Origin: Roseomonas haemaphysalidis
GTDB lineage: Bacteria; Pseudomonadota; Alphaproteobacteria; Acetobacterales; Acetobacteraceae
NCBI RefSeq assembly: GCF_017355405.1
Contig: NZ_CP061177.1
Coordinates: 1,066,001 to 1,130,000 of the forward strand
Reading direction: 5' to 3'
Length of the DNA stretch: 64,000 nucleotides
How positions within the stretch are numbered: position 1 is the stretch's first letter; the number at the start of each line of letters is the position of its first letter. The translations under genes were made by a program, and so were the position numbers. Shown here piece by piece: positions 26,437 to 36,282 of this stretch. The notes under the pieces were generated by a model. It was not told the DNA's origin, did no database searches, and was given only the letters and a program-made list of their open reading frames with translations.

Positions 26437-28572
26437 TCAGGCTTCCAGCGACGCCACCAGCCGAAAGGCCCGCGCTTCCCGCACCGCCAGCCGGTCCTCC
26501 ACCGAATCCGCGCGTGCGACCGACAGCGTCCGCAGCGCCAGCCCGACGCGGCGGCCGTCCGGCAGGGTGGCGGCGGTGGCGCTGTCCAGCACCACCTCCA
26601 CCGCGCCTGTGCCGGCCGGCACGTCCAGCCCGACCAGCTGGGTGGCGCCGGCGGGCAGCACCACCTCGGTCACCGGGGCATCAAGGCCGGGAATCGCGCC
26701 GCGCTGCAGGCGCAGGCCCACCACCTGGTCGCGCGGCGGTGCCTGCAGCAGAAGCTCCAGGCGCAGCGGGCCGTGCAGGGCGGGGGGCAGGGGCAGGCTG
26801 AGCCGGGCCGCACCGGGGCGGGTCCAGGCGGCATCGGTGTCCATCGGGTGCCATAGCGGGCCGGCGCGCACGGCCTCGGCCACCGCCATGGCGGGCAGCG
26901 GGCGGGGGTGGCCGGTGCGGCGCACCGGCACCACGGCGCCGGGGACCAGCGGCAGCGGCGGGCGGGGCGGGGCGGCGGCGGCCAGGCGGGCGGCCTGGTG
27001 CAGCAGCTCGGCGGCCACCGCCGCCCAGTCGCGGCGCGGCGGCGCGGCGGCGATCCCGGCCTCGGCCCTGGCCCGTGCCGCCGGGTCGGTGACCATGGCC
27101 GCCACGGCCTCCACCAGCGCGGGCTCGGAGCCGGGCTCGAAGAAGGTGGCGCCGTGCTCGCCGGCTTCCAGCAGGGCGGAATGCCCGGGCGCCAGCACCG
27201 GGCGGCCGGCGGCCAGGCTTTCCGTCACCGGCAGGCCCCAGCCCTCCTGGTGGCTGTTGTACAGGGTGAACAGGCAGTCGCGCCGCAGCGCCGCCAGCAG
27301 CGGGTCGGCCACGCCGTGCAGCAGGTGCACCCGGCCGTGCAGGGGGGGCGCCGTGCGCAGCAGTTCCAGCGCGGGCTCGGCCAGCCAGCCGGGGCGGCCG
27401 ACGCAGACCAGGTCCGGCACCTGTCCTGGCGGCAAGCGGCGCAGCAGGGCCAGCCAGGCCTGGAACACCATCAGGTGGTTCTTGCGCGCCTCGATGGTGG
27501 CGACAAACAGCACAAAGGGGCGGCCGCCGCGCAGCGCGCGGGGCAACACGGCGGGCGGCGCCTCCGGCGGCGGGGGGCGGGGGGTGGCGTCGAGGCCCAG
27601 CACCGCATGGTCCGGCAGCGGCAGTCCGGGCAGCAGCGCGGCATGCCGGCGGCGCAGCTCGTCGCGCGTGAAACGCGAGTTGAGCAGCACCGCGTCCGCG
27701 TGCAGGGCCAGGTTGGCGAACCAGCGGGCATAGGCGGACACCGTGGCGGGGGCGCAGTGCTCCGGCACCGCCAGCGGCGCGCAGTCGTGCAGCAGGGCGA
27801 CATGGCGCAGCCCCGTGCCTTCGCGCGCCACGCGCAGGCACAGCAGGTGGTCGGGCTGCGACCAGCTGCCGCCCAGCGAGCACAGCACAGCGCCGGGCGC
27901 GAAGCTCATCGGCGCTTCCTGCAGCAGGTCGTCCAGCAGGGCGGCGGCGTTCCGCCAGGCGGGGTCCAGCGGGTCGGCGTCCAGCCGCATCAGGTGGTCG
28001 ATGCGGTGGAACAGCGCCGCCGGCCAGCGCCGCCAGCCGCCGCCGGCGGCCGGCATGGCGCAGAGCACCGGCGGCACGGGGCCTTGCAGCGCGGCCTGCG
28101 CCACGTCCAACTGCACCCGCTGGATGCCGGAGGGCACGCGGCGGCCACGGCGGATCCAGGCCGCGAGGTCGGTGAGGTCGAGCACCACGCCCAGGGCGGC
28201 GGGCGGCGGCGCGGCGCGCGGCAGGGCGTCCAGCCATTCGGCCCAGGTGTCGTCCTGCCCGGGGTCCAGGGATACGGCGGCGGCCAGCGCCGCCTCGGCC
28301 TCGGCATGGCGGCCCAGCGCGTCGGCCGCCGCGGCCAGGCGGCGCCGGGCGGCGGCGTCGCGCGGGCGCAGCGCCGCAGCCTCGCGCAGCAGCGGCAGGG
28401 CGGGGGCGGCTTGGCCGGCGGCCTGCAGGCATCGGGCACGCTGCAGCAGCGCGCCCGAATCGTCGGGCGCCAGCTGCAGCACGGCGGCATAGGCGGCGGC
28501 GGCGGCGGGCCATTCGCCGGCGTGGCGCAGCGTGTCGGCCTGCTGGCGCAGGGCCGCGAGCTCGGCACTCAT
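26437..28572 (-). CDS. TPR-containing family 4 glycosyltransferase
   Basis: The 711-aa cytoplasmic protein has three parts. Residues about 1-120 are TPR-like helical repeats (AYAAVLQLAPDDSGALLQRARC, ALRPRDAAARRRLAA). About 130-510 form a GT4 fold with SGIQRVQLDVA near the start, FVLFVATIEARKNHL and the donor-site NSHQEGWGLPVTESLAAGRPVL. The last 180 residues look like a beta-sandwich (LSLPLPPALHGPLRLELLLQ). It resembles GTs that act on surface polysaccharides, and it is divergent from the next GT. Donor and acceptor unknown. Confidence 0.82.
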   Translation of the reverse strand: MSAELAALRQQADTLRHAGEWPAAAAAYAAVLQLAPDDSGALLQRARCLQAAGQAAPALPLLREAAALRPRDAAARRRLAAAADALGRHAEAEAALAAAVSLDPGQDDTWAEWLDALPRAAPPPAALGVVLDLTDLAAWIRRGRRVPSGIQRVQLDVAQAALQGPVPPVLCAMPAAGGGWRRWPAALFHRIDHLMRLDADPLDPAWRNAAALLDDLLQEAPMSFAPGAVLCSLGGSWSQPDHLLCLRVAREGTGLRHVALLHDCAPLAVPEHCAPATVSAYARWFANLALHADAVLLNSRFTRDELRRRHAALLPGLPLPDHAVLGLDATPRPPPPEAPPAVLPRALRGGRPFVLFVATIEARKNHLMVFQAWLALLRRLPPGQVPDLVCVGRPGWLAEPALELLRTAPPLHGRVHLLHGVADPLLAALRRDCLFTLYNSHQEGWGLPVTESLAAGRPVLAPGHSALLEAGEHGATFFEPGSEPALVEAVAAMVTDPAARARAEAGIAAAPPRRDWAAVAAELLHQAARLAAAAPPRPPLPLVPGAVVPVRRTGHPRPLPAMAVAEAVRAGPLWHPMDTDAAWTRPGAARLSLPLPPALHGPLRLELLLQAPPRDQVVGLRLQRGAIPGLDAPVTEVVLPAGATQLVGLDVPAGTGAVEVVLDSATAATLPDGRRVGLALRTLSVARADSVEDRLAVREARAFRLVASLEA

Positions 28573-28765
28573 GCGGGAAAGTTCGGCACGGGCCGGGCGG
28601 CCTGCCTAGGGGTGCGCCGCGTTTTCATCCAGCGTGTTTCCCCTGCCCCAGCATGCAAAGCAAGCGATGGCCGGCGGCCGGCCGAACGGCTACCCTGGCG
28701 CCACGGCACGGCCGCGCTCCAGCCGCTGCCGCCGCCGCGTGTCATTGTCCCGAGGATTCCGGTCC

Positions 28766-30142
28766 ATGCGTCCCCGCATTTACATCGACGGCCACAATCT
28801 CGCGCTCGACCAGGGGACCGGCGTCGCCACCTATGCGCGCAACCTCAGCTTCCGGCTGGGCGGGCTGGGGGCGGAGGTCGGCGTGCTGTACGGCACCCGC
28901 GCCAGCCCCAGCCGCAACCCGCTGATCCGCGAGATCGCGTTTTTCGACAACCGGGTGGGCGAGGCCAATGCCTGGCTGCGCTGGGTGCGCTCGGCGCGCC
29001 GCACCATGCTGTCGCCTTTCGGCGAATACGCCAGCGGCGTGCCGGTGACGGGCAAGGTGGTGTCCACCACCTTTGAAAGCCGCATGCCGCATTACGACCA
29101 CCTGTGGAACGTGGAAAACGGCTTCACCGTCGCGCACAACCATTTCCGGCACTACAAGGCGCGCATGACGGTGCGGATGCCCCGCCCGCCCGAGATCATG
29201 CACTGGACCTACCCGCTGGCCATGCGGGTGCCGGGCGCCAAGAACATCTACACGCTGCACGACCTGGTGCCGCTGCGGCTGCCCTACACCACGCTGGATC
29301 ACAAGCGCCGCTACTTCCGGCTGAACCGCCTGCTGGTGAAGAAGGCCGACCACATCATCACGGTGAGCGAGGCCTCCAAGCGCGACATCGTCAACCTGCT
29401 GGGCGCCGACCCGGACAAGGTGACCAACACCTACCAGTCGGTCGAGATCCCGCGGAAGTTCTCCGACAAGCCGGTGCCGGAGGCGATGGACGAGATCAAG
29501 GGCTCCTTCGGCCTCGACTGGAAGGGCTACTTCATGTTCTTCGGGGCGATCGAGCCCAAGAAGAATGTGGGCCGCATGATCGAGGCCTTTCTGTCCTCCG
29601 GCTCCGACCTGCCGCTGGTGATCGTCGGCAAGCAGGCCTGGAAAAGCGAGGAGGAGCTGAAGCTCCTGTTCGACGACCACATCCGCTTCCAGGTGCAGGA
29701 AGGCTCCATCCTGCGCACCCGCCGCAAGATCATCCTGCTCGACTACGCGCCCTTCAGGCTGCTGATCTCGCTGATCCGCGGCGCCCGCGCCTGCCTGTTC
29801 CCCTCGCTCTACGAGGGCTTCGGCCTGCCGGCGCTGGAAGCCATGAAGCTCGGCACGCCGGTGATGACCTCCAACACCTCCTCCCTGCCGGAAGTGGTGG
29901 GCGACGCCGCCATCACGGTGGACCCCTACGACGTGCGCGCCATGGTGGAAGCCATCCGCGCCCTGGACAAGGATGCCGACCTGCGCGGCTGGCTGGAACA
30001 GGCCGGCCCCCGCCGCGCCGCCCTGTTCAGCGCCGAGCAGTACGAGCGCCGCCTGGCCGAGGTCTACGCCCGGCTCGGCGTCAAGGTGGAACCGGGCAGC
30101 GGCGGCGCGGCAGCGGCGCCGTTGCCACTGGCGGCGGAATAA
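28766..30142 (+). CDS. Family 4 glycosyltransferase
   Basis: The 458-aa protein starts [24 protein letters not shown], read in two blocks, an acceptor-side loop seen in mannosyl- and rhamnosyltransferases. GT4 motifs are [43 protein letters not shown] and [22 protein letters not shown] with the catalytic E-x7-E type region. No membrane segment is seen. ATG 28766 has GAGG upstream. It pairs with the divergent TPR glycosyltransferase; the GDP-rhamnose genes are 21 kb away. Confidence 0.85.
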   Translation: MRPRIYIDGHNLALDQGTGVATYARNLSFRLGGLGAEVGVLYGTRASPSRNPLIREIAFFDNRVGEANAWLRWVRSARRTMLSPFGEYASGVPVTGKVVSTTFESRMPHYDHLWNVENGFTVAHNHFRHYKARMTVRMPRPPEIMHWTYPLAMRVPGAKNIYTLHDLVPLRLPYTTLDHKRRYFRLNRLLVKKADHIITVSEASKRDIVNLLGADPDKVTNTYQSVEIPRKFSDKPVPEAMDEIKGSFGLDWKGYFMFFGAIEPKKNVGRMIEAFLSSGSDLPLVIVGKQAWKSEEELKLLFDDHIRFQVQEGSILRTRRKIILLDYAPFRLLISLIRGARACLFPSLYEGFGLPALEAMKLGTPVMTSNTSSLPEVVGDAAITVDPYDVRAMVEAIRALDKDADLRGWLEQAGPRRAALFSAEQYERRLAEVYARLGVKVEPGSGGAAAAPLPLAAE

Positions 30143-30149
30143 GTCGCGG

Positions 30150-30368
30150 GTGGCTTGAGAGGGGCGCTGCCCCTCTCAAACTCTCCCCGCCAGGGGATTG
30201 AATCCCCTGGACCCCCGTTTGTCTGGACGTGCGCTTCACGCGAAGCGAATAAATATTTAGCAATAACAATCTTTTAAGCATTTCCCGGAATGCGCCAACA
30301 ACCGGGGGTGCAGGGGATTCAATCCCCTGCCGGGGGAGCTTGAGGGGGCAGCGCCCCCTCAAAGGCCA
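30150..30368. repeat. Family 2 paired double-hairpin repeat, copy 3
   Basis: Left arm about 30150-30220: TTGAGAGGGGCGCTGCCCCTC with its complement, then CCAGGGGATTGAATCCCCTGG. Right arm about 30303-30368: GCAGGGGATTCAATCCCCTGC, then TTGAGGGGGCAGCGCCCCCTC. The centre (30221-30302) is strongly AT-rich (AATAAATATTTAGCAATAAC). It lies between convergent genes, 8 bp from one stop and 13 bp from the other. Confidence 0.82.
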
Positions 30369-30380
30369 CTGGCGCCACCC

Positions 30381-32342
30381 TTACCGAGCGAGCTTCGCCA
30401 GCGTCCCGTCCCGCGCTGCCGCGATGCTGCGTTCGGCATCGGCCGGCAGCAGCAGGCGCTCGTCCACCAGCCGGGCGCTCGCGGCGCGCACCGCTTCCAC
30501 ATAGGCATCCGGCGTCGGGTAGAGCTCCTCCAGCGAGGGGCGGGGGTCGTGGGCGGCGTCCCGTTCGGCGCGTGTCGCGGCCAGCGGCAGGGTGGCGCCT
30601 TGCTGCGTGCACAGGCCCTGCGTGCCGCCGGCACCGTCCGGCAGGGCGTTCCAGCCGGTATAGGTGGCGCGCGGCACGGCGAGGGCGGGCAGGCGGATGC
30701 CGGCGATGGCGTTGCCGTCCGCCCCCGCGCGCGGCAGCAGCAGCGGGTAGCCGCCCCGCGCTTCCGGCAGCGGCGTGCCCGGGACGATGTGCTGCGCGCG
30801 AACATAGCGGCCCTGGTAGTCCAGCCCCGGGATGGGCGCGGGGTAGACCGCGGCGGCCGGCACCAGCGTGCCCTGGGCCAGGGTGGGAAAGCGGCTGGCC
30901 GGCGGCTCCACCCCCTGGTCGATCCAGTTCTGCATGGCCACCAGCAGGGCGCGCAGCGCGGGGCCGCCGCTCATCGGGTTCAGTGGCAGGGCGCAGGCGG
31001 GGCTGCGGGTGACGGTGGCGTTCCAGACGTTGCCGTGCGGCGTGCCGCTCAGCAGGTAAAGCCGCACCTCCGGCGGCAGGTCCAGGTGGCGGCCCTGCGC
31101 GTCGGTCACCAGCAGGCTGGCCTGGGAACCCCAGAACTCGAACTCCGAATCGACCTGCATGATGCGCGGGCAGGAGTTGCTCTGCGCGCAGCGCAGCAGC
31201 AGCCCGTCGCGGCGGCCGCTCAGCGGGTCCTCCGTCACCGGGTAGGTGAAGGGAAAGTCCAGCACGGGGTAGAGCCGGTCGAACTGCGGGCCGGGGTTGC
31301 GGCCGGGCTGGGCGAAGCGGGCATTGGTGAAGCTGCGCCGCGCGCCGGGGATGACGGGCATCATGCCCTCGAACACCAGCCGCCCGGCCTCGTCCTGGTT
31401 CATGCCGACATACAGCACGTCGCGCAGCACGCGGCCGGATTGCGAGATGCCGAGGCCGATGGCGCGCGAGATGCCGCTGCGGCCGCCTTGCGCCAGCGGG
31501 TTGGCGTCGCTGCCGTCGCGGCGCAGAAAGCTGGTGACGTCGCGGATCGCGGCCAGCCCCATGCCGGCGACCTTGGGGTCGCGCGCCGTGTAGGTCAGCT
31601 CGTACAGCGCGCCGGGCGCGGCGCCGGCGGGGCGGGTGATCTCCACCGTGCTGTCGTCGATGACGTTGAGGGCCAGGCCGTCCGGCGTGGCGCGGGTATC
31701 GTCCGCATGGCCGCGCACCGTCAGGCGCAGGCTGCCGCGGTCGGCGATGGGGTAGCTTAGCGCCACCCGCTTGGGGCTGGCCGTGTCCGTGAAGCTCCAT
31801 TCCTCGCGCGACGGGCCGGCCAGGCCCGGCACCGTGGGCAGGGCAATGCGCAGGAGGTCGGCGCCCGCCGGGGCATCGCCCTGCCAGCCGGCCCAGACCA
31901 GCGTGTAGCCCTGTTCCAGCAGAAAGCCGTTGCCGGCATCCTCGGCGCTGTTCAGGCGGATCGCGCTCGCGCCATCCGTGTCGCCCACCCAGCCGGGCAA
32001 CAGCTTGCGGCCGCGGTTGACCACTTCGAACAGCAGCGTGCCGTTGGGTCGGGCGGGGCGCAGGATCACCACGTCGGTGGTGGCCTCCACCCGGCCCCCG
32101 GCGTTGCGCGGCGCGGCGGCCAGGTCGGCGATCACCGCGTTGCGCGGGTCGGCCGGGTCCAGCGCGATGGTGGCGCGGGCGGTGATCTTCTCGGCGGTGC
32201 CGGCGGGGCCGAAGCTGCGGCCATCCAGTGCCGGCTGCTGGCGGGACAGCACCTCGAAGCGGCTGACCTCGGCCCCGGCCGGCGTGGCGGCGAGCGTGGC
32301 GAGGGCCAGGGCGGCGAGCGCCGCCACGGTGGGACGCGGCAT
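30381..32342 (-). CDS. Exported alpha/beta-hydrolase-domain protein
   Basis: The 653-aa protein has a signal peptide (MPRPTVAALAALAL to ATPAGA, about residues 1-24). It matches the large secreted alpha/beta hydrolase domain family found in alphaproteobacteria. The nucleophile elbow is probably GLGISQSGRVLRD; other landmarks are PVIPGARRSFTNARFAQPGR and SEFEFWGSQASLLVTD. The substrate is unknown. ATG 32342 has GGAGG 8 bp upstream. Divergent from the small cysteine-peptidase-like gene. Confidence 0.75.
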   Translation of the reverse strand: MPRPTVAALAALALATLAATPAGAEVSRFEVLSRQQPALDGRSFGPAGTAEKITARATIALDPADPRNAVIADLAAAPRNAGGRVEATTDVVILRPARPNGTLLFEVVNRGRKLLPGWVGDTDGASAIRLNSAEDAGNGFLLEQGYTLVWAGWQGDAPAGADLLRIALPTVPGLAGPSREEWSFTDTASPKRVALSYPIADRGSLRLTVRGHADDTRATPDGLALNVIDDSTVEITRPAGAAPGALYELTYTARDPKVAGMGLAAIRDVTSFLRRDGSDANPLAQGGRSGISRAIGLGISQSGRVLRDVLYVGMNQDEAGRLVFEGMMPVIPGARRSFTNARFAQPGRNPGPQFDRLYPVLDFPFTYPVTEDPLSGRRDGLLLRCAQSNSCPRIMQVDSEFEFWGSQASLLVTDAQGRHLDLPPEVRLYLLSGTPHGNVWNATVTRSPACALPLNPMSGGPALRALLVAMQNWIDQGVEPPASRFPTLAQGTLVPAAAVYPAPIPGLDYQGRYVRAQHIVPGTPLPEARGGYPLLLPRAGADGNAIAGIRLPALAVPRATYTGWNALPDGAGGTQGLCTQQGATLPLAATRAERDAAHDPRPSLEELYPTPDAYVEAVRAASARLVDERLLLPADAERSIAAARDGTLAKLAR

Positions 32343-32607
32343 GCGGGTTTCCTCCGGTTGGGCGCGCCCGGCGGGCGGCCGCCCGCCATCAGATCGCAGC
32401 AGGGCGAGGCTGGCAAACCCCACGGCGCGCGGCGCCGGCGGAATGGCTTCGGTTGCGCTGAGGCAACAGCCCTGTGACATGAATGCAACAGCCCTGGGGG
32501 AAGCGCTGTTGCGCCGCACACCGGCGTTGACGCTCGCCCGCCGCGCACGACACCGTGACCCCGGGTCGGCGCCACCGTCTGGGCGCCCGGAGCTGGGGGG
32601 ACCACCA

Positions 32608-33123
32608 TTGCAGAGAGAGGACGGACGGCGGATCGCGACCCCCGCGGCAGGGCTCCGGCTGGCCGAGAATTCCGCCGCGCGGCTGACGCTGGAGCGGGGC
32701 GGCCACACCGGCTGGTGCGGCCCCGCCGCCATCGCGCTGGCCGCCGGCTGCGGCTACGCCGAGGCCTGCGCGCTGCTGCACCGCGTGGCGCCCGAGCGTT
32801 ACGTGCACCAGCCCGAGATCGTCACCGCCTATTGGCGCGACGTGCTGGCCGCCCTGCAGCTGGCCGGCCAGCCCAGCCTGCCGCTGCCGCTCGATACCCC
32901 GGGCGGCCGTGGCCCGACGCTGCTGTCGCTGGCGCGCAATGGTGGGCTGGTGCCGGGGCTGTATCTGGTGCGGGTGACGGGCCACTTTCTGCTGCTGACG
33001 CTGCATGGCTTCGGGCTGGCGCAGGTGCACGACAACCGCCTGTCGGGCGCGGTGCTGTCGGTACGCACGCATGGGCGCTGCCGGGTGACGCACCTAGCGC
33101 GCCTGCCCTTCGGACTGGTTTGA
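32608..33123 (+). CDS. Unrecognised 171-aa protein with cysteine-peptidase-like pattern
   Basis: I do not recognise this gene as a named family. The protein has GHTGWCGPAAIALAAG with Cys37, then LYLVRVTGHFLLLTLHG with His126 and AQVHDN with Asp142/Asn143. That Cys-His-Asp order and spacing is what papain-fold (C39-like, NlpC/P60-like or transglutaminase-like) enzymes show. No signal peptide is seen. The start is TTG 32608 with GGGGGGA about 6 bp upstream; no ATG occurs before the Cys motif. GC use matches the neighbours. Confidence 0.6.
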   Translation: MQREDGRRIATPAAGLRLAENSAARLTLERGGHTGWCGPAAIALAAGCGYAEACALLHRVAPERYVHQPEIVTAYWRDVLAALQLAGQPSLPLPLDTPGGRGPTLLSLARNGGLVPGLYLVRVTGHFLLLTLHGFGLAQVHDNRLSGAVLSVRTHGRCRVTHLARLPFGLV

Positions 33124-33157
33124 CAGCCCGTCCCCACCCGGATGAAGGGTGCGGCAT

Positions 33158-33285
33158 CTTCTTTTTCTGAAGAAAAAGAAGCAAAAAGACCTTGTTTATG
33201 ATGAGGTTGGCGCATGGGGCCGGGCGCGCTGCCACACTGACAAAAGTTTCTTGGTTCTTTTTTTCAAAAAAGAACGGCTTCTTCC
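33158..33285. repeat. Family 3 A/T-rich paired hairpin repeat, copy 1
   Basis: Left arm: CTTCTTTTTCT and AGAAAAAGAAG form an 11-bp stem around GA (33158-33181), followed by CAAAAAGACCTTG. Right arm: GTTCTTTTTT and AAAAAAGAAC form a 10-bp stem (33254-33275), preceded by CAAAAGTTTCTTG. The arms are inverted relative to each other. Oligo-A/T this long is striking in DNA of this GC content. It lies between the cysteine-peptidase-like gene and rimP. Confidence 0.8.
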
Positions 33286-33336
33286 GAACCGCCCCCGCCG
33301 GTGCCGGCCATTCCCGGCAAGGCCCTGTTGTTTCGC

Positions 33337-33365
33337 TTGCCGCCCACCGGGTGCGAGCCTATATG
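33337..33365 (+). promoter_or_regulatory. Sigma-70 promoter of the rimP-nusA-infB operon
   Basis: TTGCCG (33337-33342), a 17-bp spacer, then TATATG (33360-33365). Transcription would start near 33372, giving a leader of about 60 nt before rimP. It lies after the family 3 repeat. Confidence 0.6.
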
Positions 33366-33391
33366 CCGATACAGAACATCTTCACGGCATA
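33362..33391. promoter_or_regulatory. Inverted repeat over the rimP promoter -10 and start site
   Basis: TATGCCG (33362-33368) and CGGCATA (33385-33391) are perfect inverted copies around a 16-bp centre. The position, overlapping the -10 box and expected start site, fits a repressor operator. As RNA only the second half would be fully transcribed, so a DNA role is more likely. Confidence 0.4.
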
Positions 33392-33399
33392 GCCAGGGG

Positions 33400-33426
33400 G
33401 GTGGCCTTAACCGGCCGCCTTTTTTT
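33400..33426 (+). terminator. Terminator-like hairpin in the rimP leader
   Basis: GGTGGCC and GGCCGCC form a 7-bp stem with one G-U pair around TTAACC, followed by seven T residues. It ends 4 bp before the TTG start of rimP. It could attenuate the operon; NusA, encoded in the operon, acts on such hairpins, which would allow feedback. Confidence 0.5.
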
Positions 33427-33430
33427 GTTT

Positions 33431-34021
33431 TTGGACGAGATCGACGAACTTCCCGCATCTGAGGGCCTCGAGTCCCGGATCGCCGCCACCATCACGCCCA
33501 CGCTCGCCGCGATGGGCTACGAGGTCGTGCGCGTGATGATCCAGGGCAAGCAGACCCCCACCGTGCAGATCATGGCCGACCGCACCGACGGCCGGCTGAT
33601 CGGCGTGGCCGACTGCGAGGCGATCAGCCACGCCGCCGGCGCGGTGCTGGACGTGGACGACCCGTTCAAGGGCGAATGGCACCTGGAGGTGTCCTCGCCC
33701 GGCATCGACCGGCCGCTGACGCGCACCAAGGACTGGGAGCGCTTCGCCGGCCATCTGGCGATCGCCGAGATGAGCATCCCGATCGAGGGGCGGCGGCGCT
33801 TCCGCGGCTTCATCCTCGGGGTGGACGAGGCTTCGGTGCGGCTCAAGCTGGAGGATGCGGGGGAGGTGACCCTGCCCCGCGCCGACCTGCGCCGCGCCAA
33901 GCTGGTGCTGACCGACGAGCTGATTGCCGCCAGCGCGGCGCAGGCCGGGGTGTCGCACGAGGGTCTGGAAGACGACCCCGAGGACGACGCCCCCGCCGCC
34001 CCCTTGCCCAAGAGGAACTAG
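33431..34021 (+). CDS. rimP: Ribosome maturation factor RimP
   Basis: Needed for 30S subunit maturation. The 196-aa protein has the N-terminal RimP domain ([38 protein letters not shown], then [15 protein letters not shown]) and the C-terminal SH3-like domain ([23 protein letters not shown]). An acidic tail follows. The start is probably TTG 33431; TTG 33425 and GTG 33401 are in frame, but GTG 33401 lies inside the terminator-like hairpin. It is 4 bp upstream of nusA. Confidence 0.92.
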   Translation: MDEIDELPASEGLESRIAATITPTLAAMGYEVVRVMIQGKQTPTVQIMADRTDGRLIGVADCEAISHAAGAVLDVDDPFKGEWHLEVSSPGIDRPLTRTKDWERFAGHLAIAEMSIPIEGRRRFRGFILGVDEASVRLKLEDAGEVTLPRADLRRAKLVLTDELIAASAAQAGVSHEGLEDDPEDDAPAAPLPKRN

Positions 34022-34025
34022 GATC

Positions 34026-35576
<1,551 letters not shown>

Positions 35577-36282
35577 AACCAGTCCCGTGCCTGAGCCGGA
35601 ACAGGCGGCGCCTGTTCCGGACCGGGTGCCGGAGCGTGCCCCCAAGCCCGTGAAAGGCGATGCGGCGGACCCGGACAGGGGGCCGCTGCGTCGTTGCATC
35701 GTGACGCGGGAAACGGGGCCCAAGGAGACCATGCTGCGCTTCGTGCTCAGCCCGGGGCGCCAGCTGGTGCCCGACCTCGCCGGGCGGCTGCCCGGGCGGG
35801 GAATGTGGTTGAGCGCGCGCGCCGATGTGCTAGAACGCGCGCAGGCCCGCGGCGCCTTCTCGAAGGCGGCCAAAGGGCTGGTCATACCGCCCCCCGATCT
35901 CCGCGCCAGCATCGAGCAAGGTCTCCGCGCTCGGCTGCGCGACCACGTTGGGCTGGCCCGGCGTGCCGGGCAAGCCGTTTGTGGGTTCCAGCAGGTGCGG
36001 GAATGGTTGCAGTCCGGCCGTGCCGGGCTGCTGGTGGAGGCGGTGGATGGCAGCGCGGCGGAGCGGCGGCGGCTACAAGGCGGGCATCAAACGCCCGTGG
36101 TGGCCATGCTGACCGCCGAGGAACTCGGGGCGGTGTTCGGGCGGGACCATGCGGTGCATGTGGCCATCGCGTCCGGGCGTATCGCCACAATCATCACACA
36201 GGAGGCTGGTCGCTTGGCCGGAATTTCTGTCAACGCGTACGGGGCGGGGTCGTGAGCCCGGCAACGGCTCGCGTTTGGATAC

